Source of the DNA: Xylocopa sonorina
Taxonomy: Eukaryota; Arthropoda; Insecta; Hymenoptera; Apidae
DNA length: 64,000 nt
Assembly (NCBI RefSeq): GCF_050948175.1
Contig: NW_027490125.1
Location: 806,001-870,000, forward strand
Reading direction: 5' to 3'
Shown: one piece after another, positions 26,222 to 37,330 of the stretch
Layout of the letters: each line of letters starts with the position of its first letter
Position numbering within the stretch: the stretch's first letter is position 1
Translations under genes and position numbers: made by a program
The notes under the pieces: model-generated
The model's input: only the letters and a program-made list of their open reading frames with translations
Databases searched by the model: none
Told to the model about the DNA's origin: nothing

Positions 26222-29200
26222 CACTTCACAAGAATGTAAATGCCACACTTCCTTGCTAGGAAATGCGTTTGCACATGTCTAAGTATCGAAGCAATAGAGT
26301 CCTAGTGCTTCTTAAATCGCAGATATCGCATCTCTCTTTTATGTTTCATGATAAAATACAAATTTCATTGCGACGTGTTATGTATACCTCGTCTGCACTT
26401 CAAAAGAATGTAAATGTCAGACTTCCTCGCTAGGAAATAGCGCGTCCAGATGTCTACGTATCGAAGCAAGAGAGTTCTAATGCTTCTTAAAACACGATAT
26501 CCCATCCCCTTTCTATGTTTTGTGACATGACATAATATTCATTGCGAAGTGTTATGTATACCTCGTCTGCAGTACAAAAGATTGTAAATACCACACTTCC
26601 TCGAATACCTCGTCTGCACTTAAAAAGATTGTAAATACCACACTTCCTTGCTAGGAAATAGCGTTTGCAGATTTCCACGTATCGAAGCAATAGAGTTCTA
26701 ATGCTTCATAAAACGGGATACAGCATCCCATTTCAATGTTTCACTATAAGATATAATATTCGTTGCGAAGTGTTATGTATACCTCGTCTTCACTTCAAAA
26801 GAATGCAAATGTCACCCTTCCTCGCTAGGAAATAGCGCTTCCAGATGTCTACGTATCGAAACAGTAGAGTTCTAATGCTTCTTTTAACGTGGTATCGCAT
26901 CTCAATACTATGTTTCATGACAAGATATAATATTCATTGCGATGTGTTATGGACACATCGTCTACACTTTAAAAGATTGTAAATGCTACACATCCTTGCT
27001 AGGAAATGCGTTTCCAGATGTTTACGTATCGAAGCAATATGGTTGACATGCTTCTTAATACGCGGTATCGCATCTCATTTCTATGTTCCATGATAAGATA
27101 TAATATTCATTGTGCAGTGTTATGTATACCTCGTATTCTCTTCAAAGGAATGTAAATGCGACACTTCCTTGCTAGGAAATAGCGTCTGCAGATATCTACG
27201 TACCGTAGCAATAGAGTTCTTATGATGCTTAAAACGCGATATCGCATCTCATTTCTATGTATCATTATAAGATATAATATTCATTGTGCAGTGTTATGTA
27301 TACCTCGCATACACTTCAAATGAATGTAAATGCGACTCTTCCTTGCTAGGAAGTAGCGTTTGCAGATGTCTACGTATCGAAGCAATAGAATTCTAATGCT
27401 TCTTAAATCGCGATATAGCAACTCACTTCTACGTTACATGATAAGATATAATTTTCATTGTGCAGTGCTATGTATATCTCGTCTACACTTCAAATGAATG
27501 TAAATGCGACACTTCCCTCCTAGGAACTAGCGTTTGCAGATGTCTACGTATCGAGGCAATAGTGTGCTAATGCTTCTTAAAGCGCCATATCGCTCCACAT
27601 TTCTATGTTTCATGATAAGATATAATATTCATTGCCAAGTGTCATGTATACCTTGTATTCCTTTCAAAAAAATGTAAGTGCGACACTTACATGCTAGCAA
27701 GTAGCGTTTGCAGATGTCTACGTATCGAGCAATAGGATTCTAATGCTTCTGAAATCGCAATATCGCATCTCATTTCTATGTTTCATGATAAGATATAATA
27801 TACATCGTGCAGTGTTATGTATACCTCGTATACACTTCAAATGAATGTAAATGCGACACTTCCTTTCTAGGAGATAACAATTCCAGGTGTCTACGTATCG
27901 AAGCAATAGAGTACTAATGCTTCTTAATTTGCGATACCGCATCTCATTTCTATGTTTCACGATATGATACAATACTCATTGCGAAGTGTCATGTATACCT
28001 CGTATTCACTTCAAAAGAATGTAAATGCGACACTTCCTTGCTAGGAAATAGCGTCAGCAGATATCTACGTATCGTAGCAATAGAGTTCTAATGCTTCTTA
28101 AAACACGAAACCGCTTCTCATTTATATGTTTTATGATAAGATATAATATTCATTGCGAAGTGTTATGTATACCTCGCATACACTTCAAATGAATGTAAAT
28201 GCGACAGTTCCTTGCTAGGAAGTAGCGATTGCAGATGTCTACGTATCGAAACAATAGAGTTCTAATGCTTCTTGAACCGGGATATCGCATCTCATTTCTA
28301 TGTTTCATGATAAGATATGATATTAATTGCGAAGTGTCATGTGTACCTCGTATTCGCTTAAAAAGTATGTAAATGCGACACATCCTTGCAAGGAAATAGC
28401 GTATGCAGATGTCTACGTATCGTTGCAATAGAGTTCTCATGCTTCTTATATCGCAAGATCGAATCTCATATCTATGTTTCACGATAAGATATAATATTCA
28501 TTGTGGAGTGTCATGTATACCTCGCATACACTTCAGATGTATGTAAATGCGACACTTCTTTCCTAGGAAATAGCGTTTCCAGATTTCTACGTATCGAAAC
28601 AATAGATTTCTAATGCTTCTTAAACCGCGACATCGCATCTCATTTCTGCGTTTCATGATAAGATATAATAATCACCGCGAAGTGTTATGTATACCTCGTA
28701 AACGCTTCAAATGAATGTCAATGTGACACTTCGTTGCTAGGCAATAGCGGCTCCAGATTTCTACGTATCGAAGCAATAGAGTTCTAGTGCTTCTTATATC
28801 GCGATATCGCATTTCATTTCTATGTTTCATGATAGGATATAATATTCATTGTGAACTGATATGTATACCTCGTCTACACTTCAAAAGAATGTAAATGCCG
28901 CACTTCCTTCCAAGGAAATACCGTTTCCAGATGTCTACGTATCGAAGCTATGATGACCTAACGCTTCTTAAAGCGGGATATCGCATCTCATTTCTATGTT
29001 TCATGATATGATATGATATTCATTGCGAAGTGCTATGTATACATCATCTGCACTTCAGAGGAATGTAAATGCCACATTTTCTTGTTAGGAAATAGCGTTT
29101 CCAGATGTCTACGTATCGAAGCATTAGAGTTCTATTACTTCTCAAAACGCGATATCGCATCTCATTTCTATGTTTCATTATAAGATATAATATGCACTGC

Positions 29201-29398
29201 GTAGTGTTATGTATACCTAGTCTACACTTCAAAAGAATGTAAGTGGCACACTTCCTTGCTAGGAAACAGCTTTTCCAGATGTCTACGTATCGAAGCATTA
29301 GAGTTCTATTGCTTCTCAAAACGCGATATCGCATCACATTTCTATGTTCCATTATAAGATATAATATTCATTGCGAAGTGTTATGTATACATCGTCTA
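26222..29398 (+). repeat. HOR unit 5
   Basis: Complete 3177-bp unit. Private differences are T at 26726 (CAGCATCCC instead of CAGCAACCC) and T at 28862 (GATATGTATACC instead of GATAGGTATACC). It has T at 28511. Confidence 0.95.
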
Positions 29399-31042
29399 CA
29401 CTTCACAAGAATGTAAATGCCACACTTCCTTGCTAGGAAATGCGTTTGCACATGTCTAAGTATCGAAGCAATAGAGTCCTAGTGCTTCTTAAATCGCAGA
29501 TATCGCATCTCTCTTTTATGTTTCATGATAAAATACAAATTTCATTGCGACGTGTTATGTATACCTCGTCTGCACTTCAAAAGAATGTAAATGTCAGACT
29601 TCCTCGCTAGGAAATAGCGCGTCCAGATGTCTACGTATCGAAGCAAGAGAGTTCTAATGCTTCTTAAAACACGATATCCCATCCCCTTTCTATGTTTTGT
29701 GACATGACATAATATTCATTGCGAAGTGTTATGTATACCTCGTCTGCAGTACAAAAGATTGTAAATACCACACTTCCTCGAATACCTCGTCTGCACTTAA
29801 AAAGATTGTAAATACCACACTTCCTTGCTAGGAAATAGCGTTTGCAGATTTCCACGTATCGAAGCAATAGAGTTCTAATGCTTCATAAAACGGGATACAG
29901 CAACCCATTTCAATGTTTCACTATAAGATATAATATTCGTTGCGAAGTGTTATGTATACCTCGTCTTCACTTCAAAAGAATGCAAATGTCACCCTTCCTC
30001 GCTAGGAAATAGCGCTTCCAGATGTCTACGTATCGAAACAGTAGAGTTCTAATGCTTCTTTTAACGTGGTATCGCATCTCAATACTATGTTTCATGACAA
30101 GATATAATATTCATTGCGATGTGTTATGGACACATCGTCTACACTTTAAAAGATTGTAAATGCTACACATCCTTGCTAGGAAATGCGTTTCCAGATGTTT
30201 ACGTATCGAAGCAATATGGTTGACATGCTTCTTAATACGCGGTATCGCATCTCATTTCTATGTTCCATGATAAGATATAATATTCATTGTGCAGTGTTAT
30301 GTATACCTCGTATTCTCTTCAAAGGAATGTAAATGCGACACTTCCTTGCTAGGAAATAGCGTCTGCAGATATCTACGTACCGTAGCAATAGAGTTCTTAT
30401 GATGCTTAAAACGCGATATCGCATCTCATTTCTATGTATCATTATAAGATATAATATTCATTGTGCAGTGTTATGTATACCTCGCATACACTTCAAATGA
30501 ATGTAAATGCGACTCTTCCTTGCTAGGAAGTAGCGTTTGCAGATGTCTACGTATCGAAGCAATAGAATTCTAATGCTTCTTAAATCGCGATATAGCAACT
30601 CACTTCTACGTTACATGATAAGATATAATTTTCATTGTGCAGTGCTATGTATATCTCGTCTACACTTCAAATGAATGTAAATGCGACACTTCCCTCCTAG
30701 GAACTAGCGTTTGCAGATGTCTACGTATCGAGGCAATAGTGTGCTAATGCTTCTTAAAGCGCCATATCGCTCCACATTTCTATGTTTCATGATAAGATAT
30801 AATATTCATTGCCAAGTGTCATGTATACCTTGTATTCCTTTCAAAAAAATGTAAGTGCGACACTTACATGCTAGCAAGTAGCGTTTGCAGATGTCTACGT
30901 ATCGAGCAATAGGATTCTAATGCTTCTGAAATCGCAATATCGCATCTCATTTCTATGTTTCATGATAAGATATAATATACATCGTGCAGTGTTATGTATA
31001 CCTCGTATACACTTCAAATGAATGTAAATGCGACACTTCCTT
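29399..31042 (+). repeat. HOR unit 6, truncated
   Basis: The first 1644 bp of the 3177-bp unit. It follows unit 5 base for base until CGACACTTCCT, then switches at 31043 to GCTAGGAACTAGCG, where the other units read TTCTAGGAGATAACAATTCC. The switch keeps the monomer phase, as expected of unequal exchange or conversion between monomers rather than a random break. Confidence 0.93.
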
Positions 31043-31921
31043 GCTAGGAACTAGCGTTTGCAGATGTCTACGTATCGAAGCAATAGAGTTCTAATGCTTC
31101 TTAAATCGCGACATAGCATTTCAATTCTGTGTTTCATGATAAGATGTAATATTCATTGCGAAGTGTCATGTATGCATCGCATACAGTTCAAATGAATGTG
31201 AATGCGACACTTCCTTGCTTGGAAATAGCGTTTGCAGATGTCTACGTATCGAAGCAATAGAGTTCTAATGCTTCTTGAATCGCGATATCGCATCTTACTT
31301 CTACGTTTCATGATAAGATATAATATTCATTGTGCAGTGTTATGTATATCTCGTCTACACTTCAGATGAATGTAAATGCGACACTTCCTTGCTAGGAACT
31401 AGCGTTTACAGATGTCTACGTATCGAAGCTATAGAGTTCTGATGCTTCTTAAATTGCGATATCGCATCTCATTTCTATGTTTCGTGATAAGATATAATAT
31501 TCATTCTGGAGTGTCATGTATACCACGTACTCACTTCAAAAGAATGTAAATGCGACACTTCCTTGCTAGGAAATATCGTTTGCAGATATCTACGTGTCGA
31601 AGCACTAGAGTCCTAATGCTTCTTCAATCGCGAAATCGCATCTCATTTCTATGTTTCATGATAAGATATGATATTCATTGTGGAGTGTTATGTATACCTC
31701 GTATTCACTTCAAAAGAATGTAAATGCGACACTCCCTTGCTAGGAAATAGCGTCTCCAGATGTGTACGTATCGAAGTAATATAATTCTAATGCTTCTTGA
31801 ATCGTGATATCGCATCTCATTTTGATGTTTCACGATAAGATACAATATTCATTGCGAAGTGTTATGTATATCTCGTACTCACTTGAGAAGAATGTATGTG
31901 CGACACATCCTTGCTAGGAAA

Positions 31922-32269
31922 TAGCATTTGCAGATGTCTACGTATCGAAGCAATAGGGTTCTAGTGCTTCTTAAAACGCGATATCGCATCTCACTTCTAT
32001 GTGTCATGATAAGATATAATACTCATTACGAAGTGTTATGCATTCCTCGTCTAAACTTCAAATGAATGTAAATGCGTCACTTCCTTGCTAGGAAATAGCA
32101 TTTGCCGATGTCTACGTATCGAAGCAATAGGGTTCTAGTGCTTCTTAAAACGCGATATCGCATCTCACTTCTATGTGTCATGATAAGATATAATACTCAT
32201 TACGAAGTGTTATGCATTCCTCGTCTAAACTTCAAATGAATGTAAATGCGACACTTCCTTGCTAGGAAA
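31922..32269 (+). repeat. Recent single-monomer tandem duplication
   Basis: The monomers at 31922-32095 and 32096-32269 share GCAATAGGGTTCTAGTGC, CTCACTTCTATGTGTCATG, AATACTCATTACGAAGTG, ATGCATTCCTCGTCTAAAC and other private variants. They differ at only about two positions, CAGATG against CCGATG and GCGTCAC against GCGACAC. This is the clearest very recent one-monomer duplication in the window. Confidence 0.92.
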
Positions 32270-32957
32270 TAGCGTTTGCAGATGTCTACGTCTCGAAGCA
32301 GTAGAATTCTAGTGCTTCTTATATCGCCATATCGCATCTCATTTGTATGTTTCATGATAAGATATAATATTCATTGTGGAGTGTTATGTATACCTCGTAT
32401 TCACTTCAAAAGAATGTAAATCTGACTCTTCCTTGCTAGGAAATAGCGTTTGCAGACATCTACCTATCGTAGCAATAGAGTTGTAATGCTTCTTAAGTCG
32501 TGATATCGCATCTCATTTCTATGTTCCGTGATAAGATATAATATTCATTGCGAAGTGTTACGTATACCTCGTCTACACTTTAAAAGTATGTAAATGTCAC
32601 ACTTCATTGGTAGGAATCAGCGTTTTCAGATGTCCACGTGTCGAAGCAACAGAGTTCTAATGCTTTTTAAAACGAGATATCGCATCTCAATTCTATGTTT
32701 CATGATAAGTTATAATGTTCATTGCGAAGTGTCAGTTATTCCTCGTATTCACTTAAATTGAATGTAAATGCGACACTTCCTTGCTGGGAAATGTCCTTTG
32801 CAGATGTCTCCGTATCGAAGCATTAGGGTTCTAATGCTTCTTAAATCGCGATATCGCATCTCATACCTATGTTTCGTGATAAGGTATAATATTCATTGTG
32901 AAGTGTTATGTATACCTCGAATTCACTTCAAAAGAATGTAAATGCGACACTTCCTTG

Positions 32958-32961
32958 CTAG
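32958..32961. other. Target-site duplication CTAG, left of insertion 1
   Basis: CTAG precedes the element's TGTCAC and is matched by CTAG at 34472-34475. It corresponds to monomer positions 167-170, in the conserved GCTAGGAAA. Confidence 0.85.
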
Positions 32962-34471
32962 TGTCACGTCCGGCGAAAGAATTTTTCGTTTATCCGGAGG
33001 CTTCACGACAGGAGCCTATTTATACGGTTTTCGCTCCGCGGGAACGCGTTACGACCGGGTCCGATATTTTTGGCTTACGCGACGCGGTAAAAACACTCGC
33101 GATATGATGGACAAGCCCTACCTTTCGCTGGCTTCAGTCTCGATACGCAGGTAGAATGTGCGTCGGGGGTCGTTGGTAGGTATCGATACAGCGATCTGTC
33201 GGTTGATGTTGACGGTGACTTTGATTAACTTCCAGCATAACGGGAAACAGCGGTCTGGATGCAGAGTAGATTCAGCCGAGACTGTGGATATTGCAGAGAC
33301 GTTGGCTGCAGAGGCAGGCGAATCGGCGTTGATCGGCGTTTCGGAAAACTGTGACTGAACCGGAACGATGACGACAGGTTGCTGCGGTACGAGGACTCGG
33401 GGTGTATCTCCCAGGTATTCTCGAGCAAGTGAACGAATAAAATTCTTACGACCCGCGCGTCGTGTTCTTCGCGAACCGGATCCACGTTTCATTCACCCAG
33501 TTTTTCTGTACTTTCAGGCAATGTTCAGAAGGATAAGCGGCGGTCCGCTCTATCGCAACGTCGCAAAGCTGAGCTCTATACTCCTTCAAGGTGAACAAAC
33601 GCAACCCAATTGTTGGAAGGAACACGTCGTAGAATTTGTAGATTAAGAATAATGTTTTAACGTAAGAACTAGTATATTAAGTTTAGATTTAGTAATTACT
33701 GGAATAGGAACTAGTAGAACTGGTAAAAGAACTTGTAGATTGGATTTAGTAACTAAAGTAAAATATATTCTAAGTTAAAATGTACAAAAGTGAAATTATT
33801 CTAAGTTAGAACTAGTAAAATGGAAATAGCAACGCGTAGCCTAGACCCCACATTGAGGCGGCTTGAGATGGAAGATCGATGTTAACTCTAGAAGCCCGAG
33901 GACTCGAATGTGTCTCTCGAGGCGCGTCTGGGACCTCCTCGGTTCGCGAGGCGCTACGGTCGCAGGCGCTCGTGGTAGGGTGCGCGCGGTCCAGCGAGTG
34001 GGGACTCGCTGCGCGTGGTGGGGCTAGCGGCTCGTGCCGATAGCCTGGGCGCATCTAGCGTCTAATCTTAGGAATAAGGACTTAGAATTACATGTGTGTT
34101 GCGGTGTGTTACAATTCGTGTCGAGTACTTATATCTATGAGTATTATAGACTTATTCTAGAAATAGTACGTAGGTTCCGGCAACGCAGATTCCCTGCACT
34201 GGAAAAGTCCCTATTGCGGCGACGGACTGCGGCTTCTTCTCTCTGTTGGGCGGAATTCCTGATGAGAGGGCGATAGGGTTGCTCGTAGATGCGAGCGAGA
34301 CAGCGGACCTCGCAGGTACGTCTGAGTGCGTGCGGTCGTGCGCGCGCGAATCTGCTGATTGCCGATACTTCAGGCAAGTATTGCAGGTTGCCTGTCTCCA
34401 GGGGTCGATGCTGGAGGTTACGAGGATGCTGACGTATGTAATGGGTGGCAAGCGCTACGCCTGACGTCACA
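32962..34471. mobile_element. Insertion 1: solo LTR-like element, 1510 bp
   Basis: This non-satellite sequence interrupts a monomer. It begins TGTCACGTCCGGCGA and ends CGCCTGACGTCACA. The termini form an imperfect inverted repeat of about 14 bp with TG...CA ends. It is flanked by CTAG on both sides, and removing the element and one CTAG restores GCTAGGAAATAGCG. TG...CA ends with a 4-bp target duplication fit a solo LTR of a Ty3/gypsy-type element, and no internal region, primer-binding site or polypurine tract adjoins it. The middle alternates a G+C-rich, CpG-rich tract (about 33880-34060) with an A-rich tract holding repeated GAACTAGTA-like words (about 33660-33830). It is homologous to insertion 2 but strongly diverged. 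A non-autonomous Ginger-like DNA transposon, with TGTNR ends and 4-bp duplications, is the main alternative. Orientation is unresolved. Confidence 0.82.
33118..33492 (-). other. 124-codon reading frame inside insertion 1, status unknown
   Basis: An open frame on the minus strand starts MKRGSGSRRTRRAGRKNF and ends near TNDPRRTFYLRIETEASER. Its stop overlaps GAAAG|GTAGGG, which resembles a splice donor. The matching part of insertion 2 on the minus strand can be read as RTLRAGRKNL and later ENDPRRSPHL, followed by GAAAG|GTAAGT, a better donor. In insertion 2 the start codon is absent and an in-frame stop interrupts the frame. No known domain is recognised. It could be a remnant of a coding leader exon, or simply a chance frame in G+C-rich DNA shared by descent. 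I do not call it a gene. Confidence 0.2.
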
Positions 34472-34475
34472 CTAG
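34472..34475. other. Target-site duplication CTAG, right of insertion 1
   Basis: CTAG follows the element's GTCACA and continues directly into GAAATAGCG, so the satellite resumes in phase. Confidence 0.85.
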
Positions 34476-37330
34476 GAAATAGCGCTGGCAGATGCCTACG
34501 TATCGAAGCATTAGAGTTCTAATGCATCTTAAATCGTGATATCGCATCTCATTTCTATGTTTCATGATAAGATATAATATTCATTGCGAAGTGTCATGTA
34601 TACCTCGTATTCACTTCAAAAGAATGTAAATGCGACACTGCATTGCTAGGAGATAGCGTTTGCAGATGTCTACGTATCGAAACAATAGAGTTCTAAGGCT
34701 TCCTAAAACGGGACACCGCATCTCATTTCTATGTTTCATGATAGGATATAATATTAATTGCGAAGTGTCATGTATACCTCGTATTCACTTCAAATGAATG
34801 CAAATGCGACAATTCCTTCCTAGGAAATAGCGTTTCCAGATGTCTACGTATCGTAGCAATAGAGTTCTAACGCTTCTTAGAACGCGAAATCGCATCACTT
34901 TTCTATGTTTCATGATAAGATATAATATTCATTGCGAAGTGTCATATATACCTCGTGTTCACTTCAAATGAATGTAAATGCGATACTTCTTTGCTAGGAA
35001 ATTGCGTTTGCAGATGTCTACGTATCGTAGCAATAGAGTTCTAATGTTTCTTAGAACGAGATATCGCATCTCATTCTTATGTTTCATGATAAGATATATT
35101 ATTCATTGCGATGTGTCTTGTATACCTCGTATTCACTTCAAAGGAATGTAAATGCGACACTTCCTTGCTGGGAAGTAGCGTTTGCAGATGTCTACGTATC
35201 GCAGCAATAGAGTTCTAACGCTTCTTAAAACGAGATATCGTATCACATTTCTATGTTTCATGATAAGAAATAATATTCATTGCGAAGTGTCATGTATACC
35301 TCATATTCACTTCAAAAGATTAAAAATGCGACACTTCCTTGCTAGGAAGTAGCGTTTCCAGATATCTACGTATCGTAGGAATAGTGTTCTAATGCTCCTT
35401 AAAGCGCGATATCGCATCTCATTTCTATGTTTCATGATAAGATATAATATTCATTGCGAAGTGTCATGTATACCTCGTATTCACTTCAAAAGAATGTAAA
35501 TGCGACACTTCCTTGCTAGGAAATGGCGTTTGCAGATGTCTCCGTATCGAAGCTAAAGAGTTCTAATGCTTCTCAAAACGCGATATCGCACCTCATTTCT
35601 ATGTTTCATGATAAGATATAATATTTATTGCGAAATGCCAAGTATACCTCGCATACACTTCAAATGAATGTAAATGCGACACTTCGTTGCTAGGAAATAG
35701 CGCTTCCAGATGTCTACGTATAGAAACAATAGAGTTCTAATGCTTCTTAAAGCTAGATGTCGCATCTCATTTCTATGTTTCATGATAAGATATAATATTC
35801 ATTGCGAGGTGTTATGTATATCTCGTCTACACTTCAAATGAATGTAAAAGCGACACTTCCTTTCTAGGAAATTACGTTTCCATATGTCTACGTATCGAAG
35901 CAATAGAGTTCCAATGCTTCTTGAAACGCGATGTCGCATCTCATTTCTATGTTTCATGATAAGATATAACATTCATTGCGGAGTGTTATGTATACCTCGT
36001 AGACACTTCAAAAGAATGTAATTGCGACACTTCCTTCCTAGGGAATAGCGTCTGCAGATATCTACGCATCGTAGCAATACAGTTCTAATGTTTCGTTAAA
36101 GGAGATACAGCATCTCACTTCTAAGTCTTAGGGTAAGATATAATATTCATTGTGCAGTGTTATGTATATCTCGTCTACACTTCAAATGAATGTAAATGCG
36201 ACACTTTCTTGCTAGGAAATAGCGTTTGCAGACGTCTACGTATAGAAGCAATGGAGTTCTAATGCTTCTTAAATCGCTATATCGCATCTCATTTCTATGT
36301 ATCATGATACGACATAATACTCATTGTGGAGTGTTATGTATACCTCACATTCACTTCAAAAGAATGCAAATACGACACTTCTTTGCTAGGAAATAGCGAT
36401 GGCAGGTGTCTTCGTATCGAAGCAAGAGAGTTCTAATGCTTCTCAAAACGCGATATCGCATCTCATTTCTTATGTTTCGTGATAAGATATAATATTCATC
36501 GCGAAGTGTCATGTATACCTCGTATTCACTTTAAAAGAACGTAAATGCGACTCTTCCTTGCTAGGAAATAGCCTTTGCAGACGTATACGTATCGAAGCAA
36601 TATAGTTCTAATGCTTCTTAAATCGCGATGTCGCATCTCATTTCTATCTTTCATGATAGGATATAATATCCATTGTGGAGTGTTATGTATACCTCGTATT
36701 CACATGAAAGGAATGTAAATGCGACACTTCCATGCTAGGAAGTAGCGTTTGCAGATGTCTACGTCTCGAAGCATTAAAGTTCCAATTCCTCTTAAAACGC
36801 GATATAGCATCTCATTTCTAGGTTTCATTATAAGATATAATATTCATTGCGAAGTGTCATGTATACCTCGTATTCACTTCAAGAGAATGTAAATGCGACA
36901 CTTCCTTGCTAGGAAATAGCGTTTGCAGATATCTACGTATCGAAGCAATAGAGTCCTAATGCTTCTTAAATCGCGTTATCGCATGTCATTTCTATGTTCC
37001 ATGATGAGATATGACATCATTGCGAAGTGTCTTGTATACCTCGCATACAGTTCAAATGAATGTAAATGCGACACTTCCTTCCTAGGAAATAGCGTTGGTA
37101 GATGTCTACGTATCGAAGCAATAGAGATCTACTGCTTCTTGAAACGCCATATCGCATCTCATTTCTATGTTTCATGATAAGATATAATATTAATTGCGAG
37201 TGTCATGTATACCTCGTACTCCCTTCAAAAGAATGTAAATGCGACACTTCCTTGCTAGGATATAGCGCTTGCAGATGTCTACGTATCGAAGCAATCGAGT
37301 TCTAATGCTTCTTAAATCGCGATATCGCAT

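Larger units (their letters stand above)
13514..31042 (+). repeat. Homogenised higher-order repeat array, 3177-bp unit x 5.5
   Basis: A 3177-bp block recurs in perfect register six times, the last copy truncated. The unit holds 18 monomers plus a 47-bp internal duplication; (3177-47)/174 is 17.99. Monomers inside one unit are as different from one another as elsewhere in the window, but the same monomer in successive units is nearly identical, which defines a higher-order repeat. I found seven variable sites and no length variation: 14184, 15428+3177, 15803 and its homologues, 16243+3177, 24018, 26726 and 28862. Both edges fall inside monomers with the 174-bp phase kept: the left near CACTTCACAAG, the right inside CGACACTTCCT. 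Confidence 0.97.
31043..32961 (+). repeat. 174-bp satellite, mosaic monomers between HOR and insertion 1
   Basis: About 11 monomers in the same orientation and phase as the HOR but without the 3177-bp periodicity. The block ends with TTCCTTGCTAG at 32961, the left target-site copy of insertion 1. No other feature was seen. Confidence 0.95.

Noticed and set aside
33812..34464. Several overlapping short frames on both strands in insertion 1
   Set aside because: They fall in G+C-rich, CpG-rich sequence where stop codons are rare. They overlap each other in conflicting frames and show no recognised domain.
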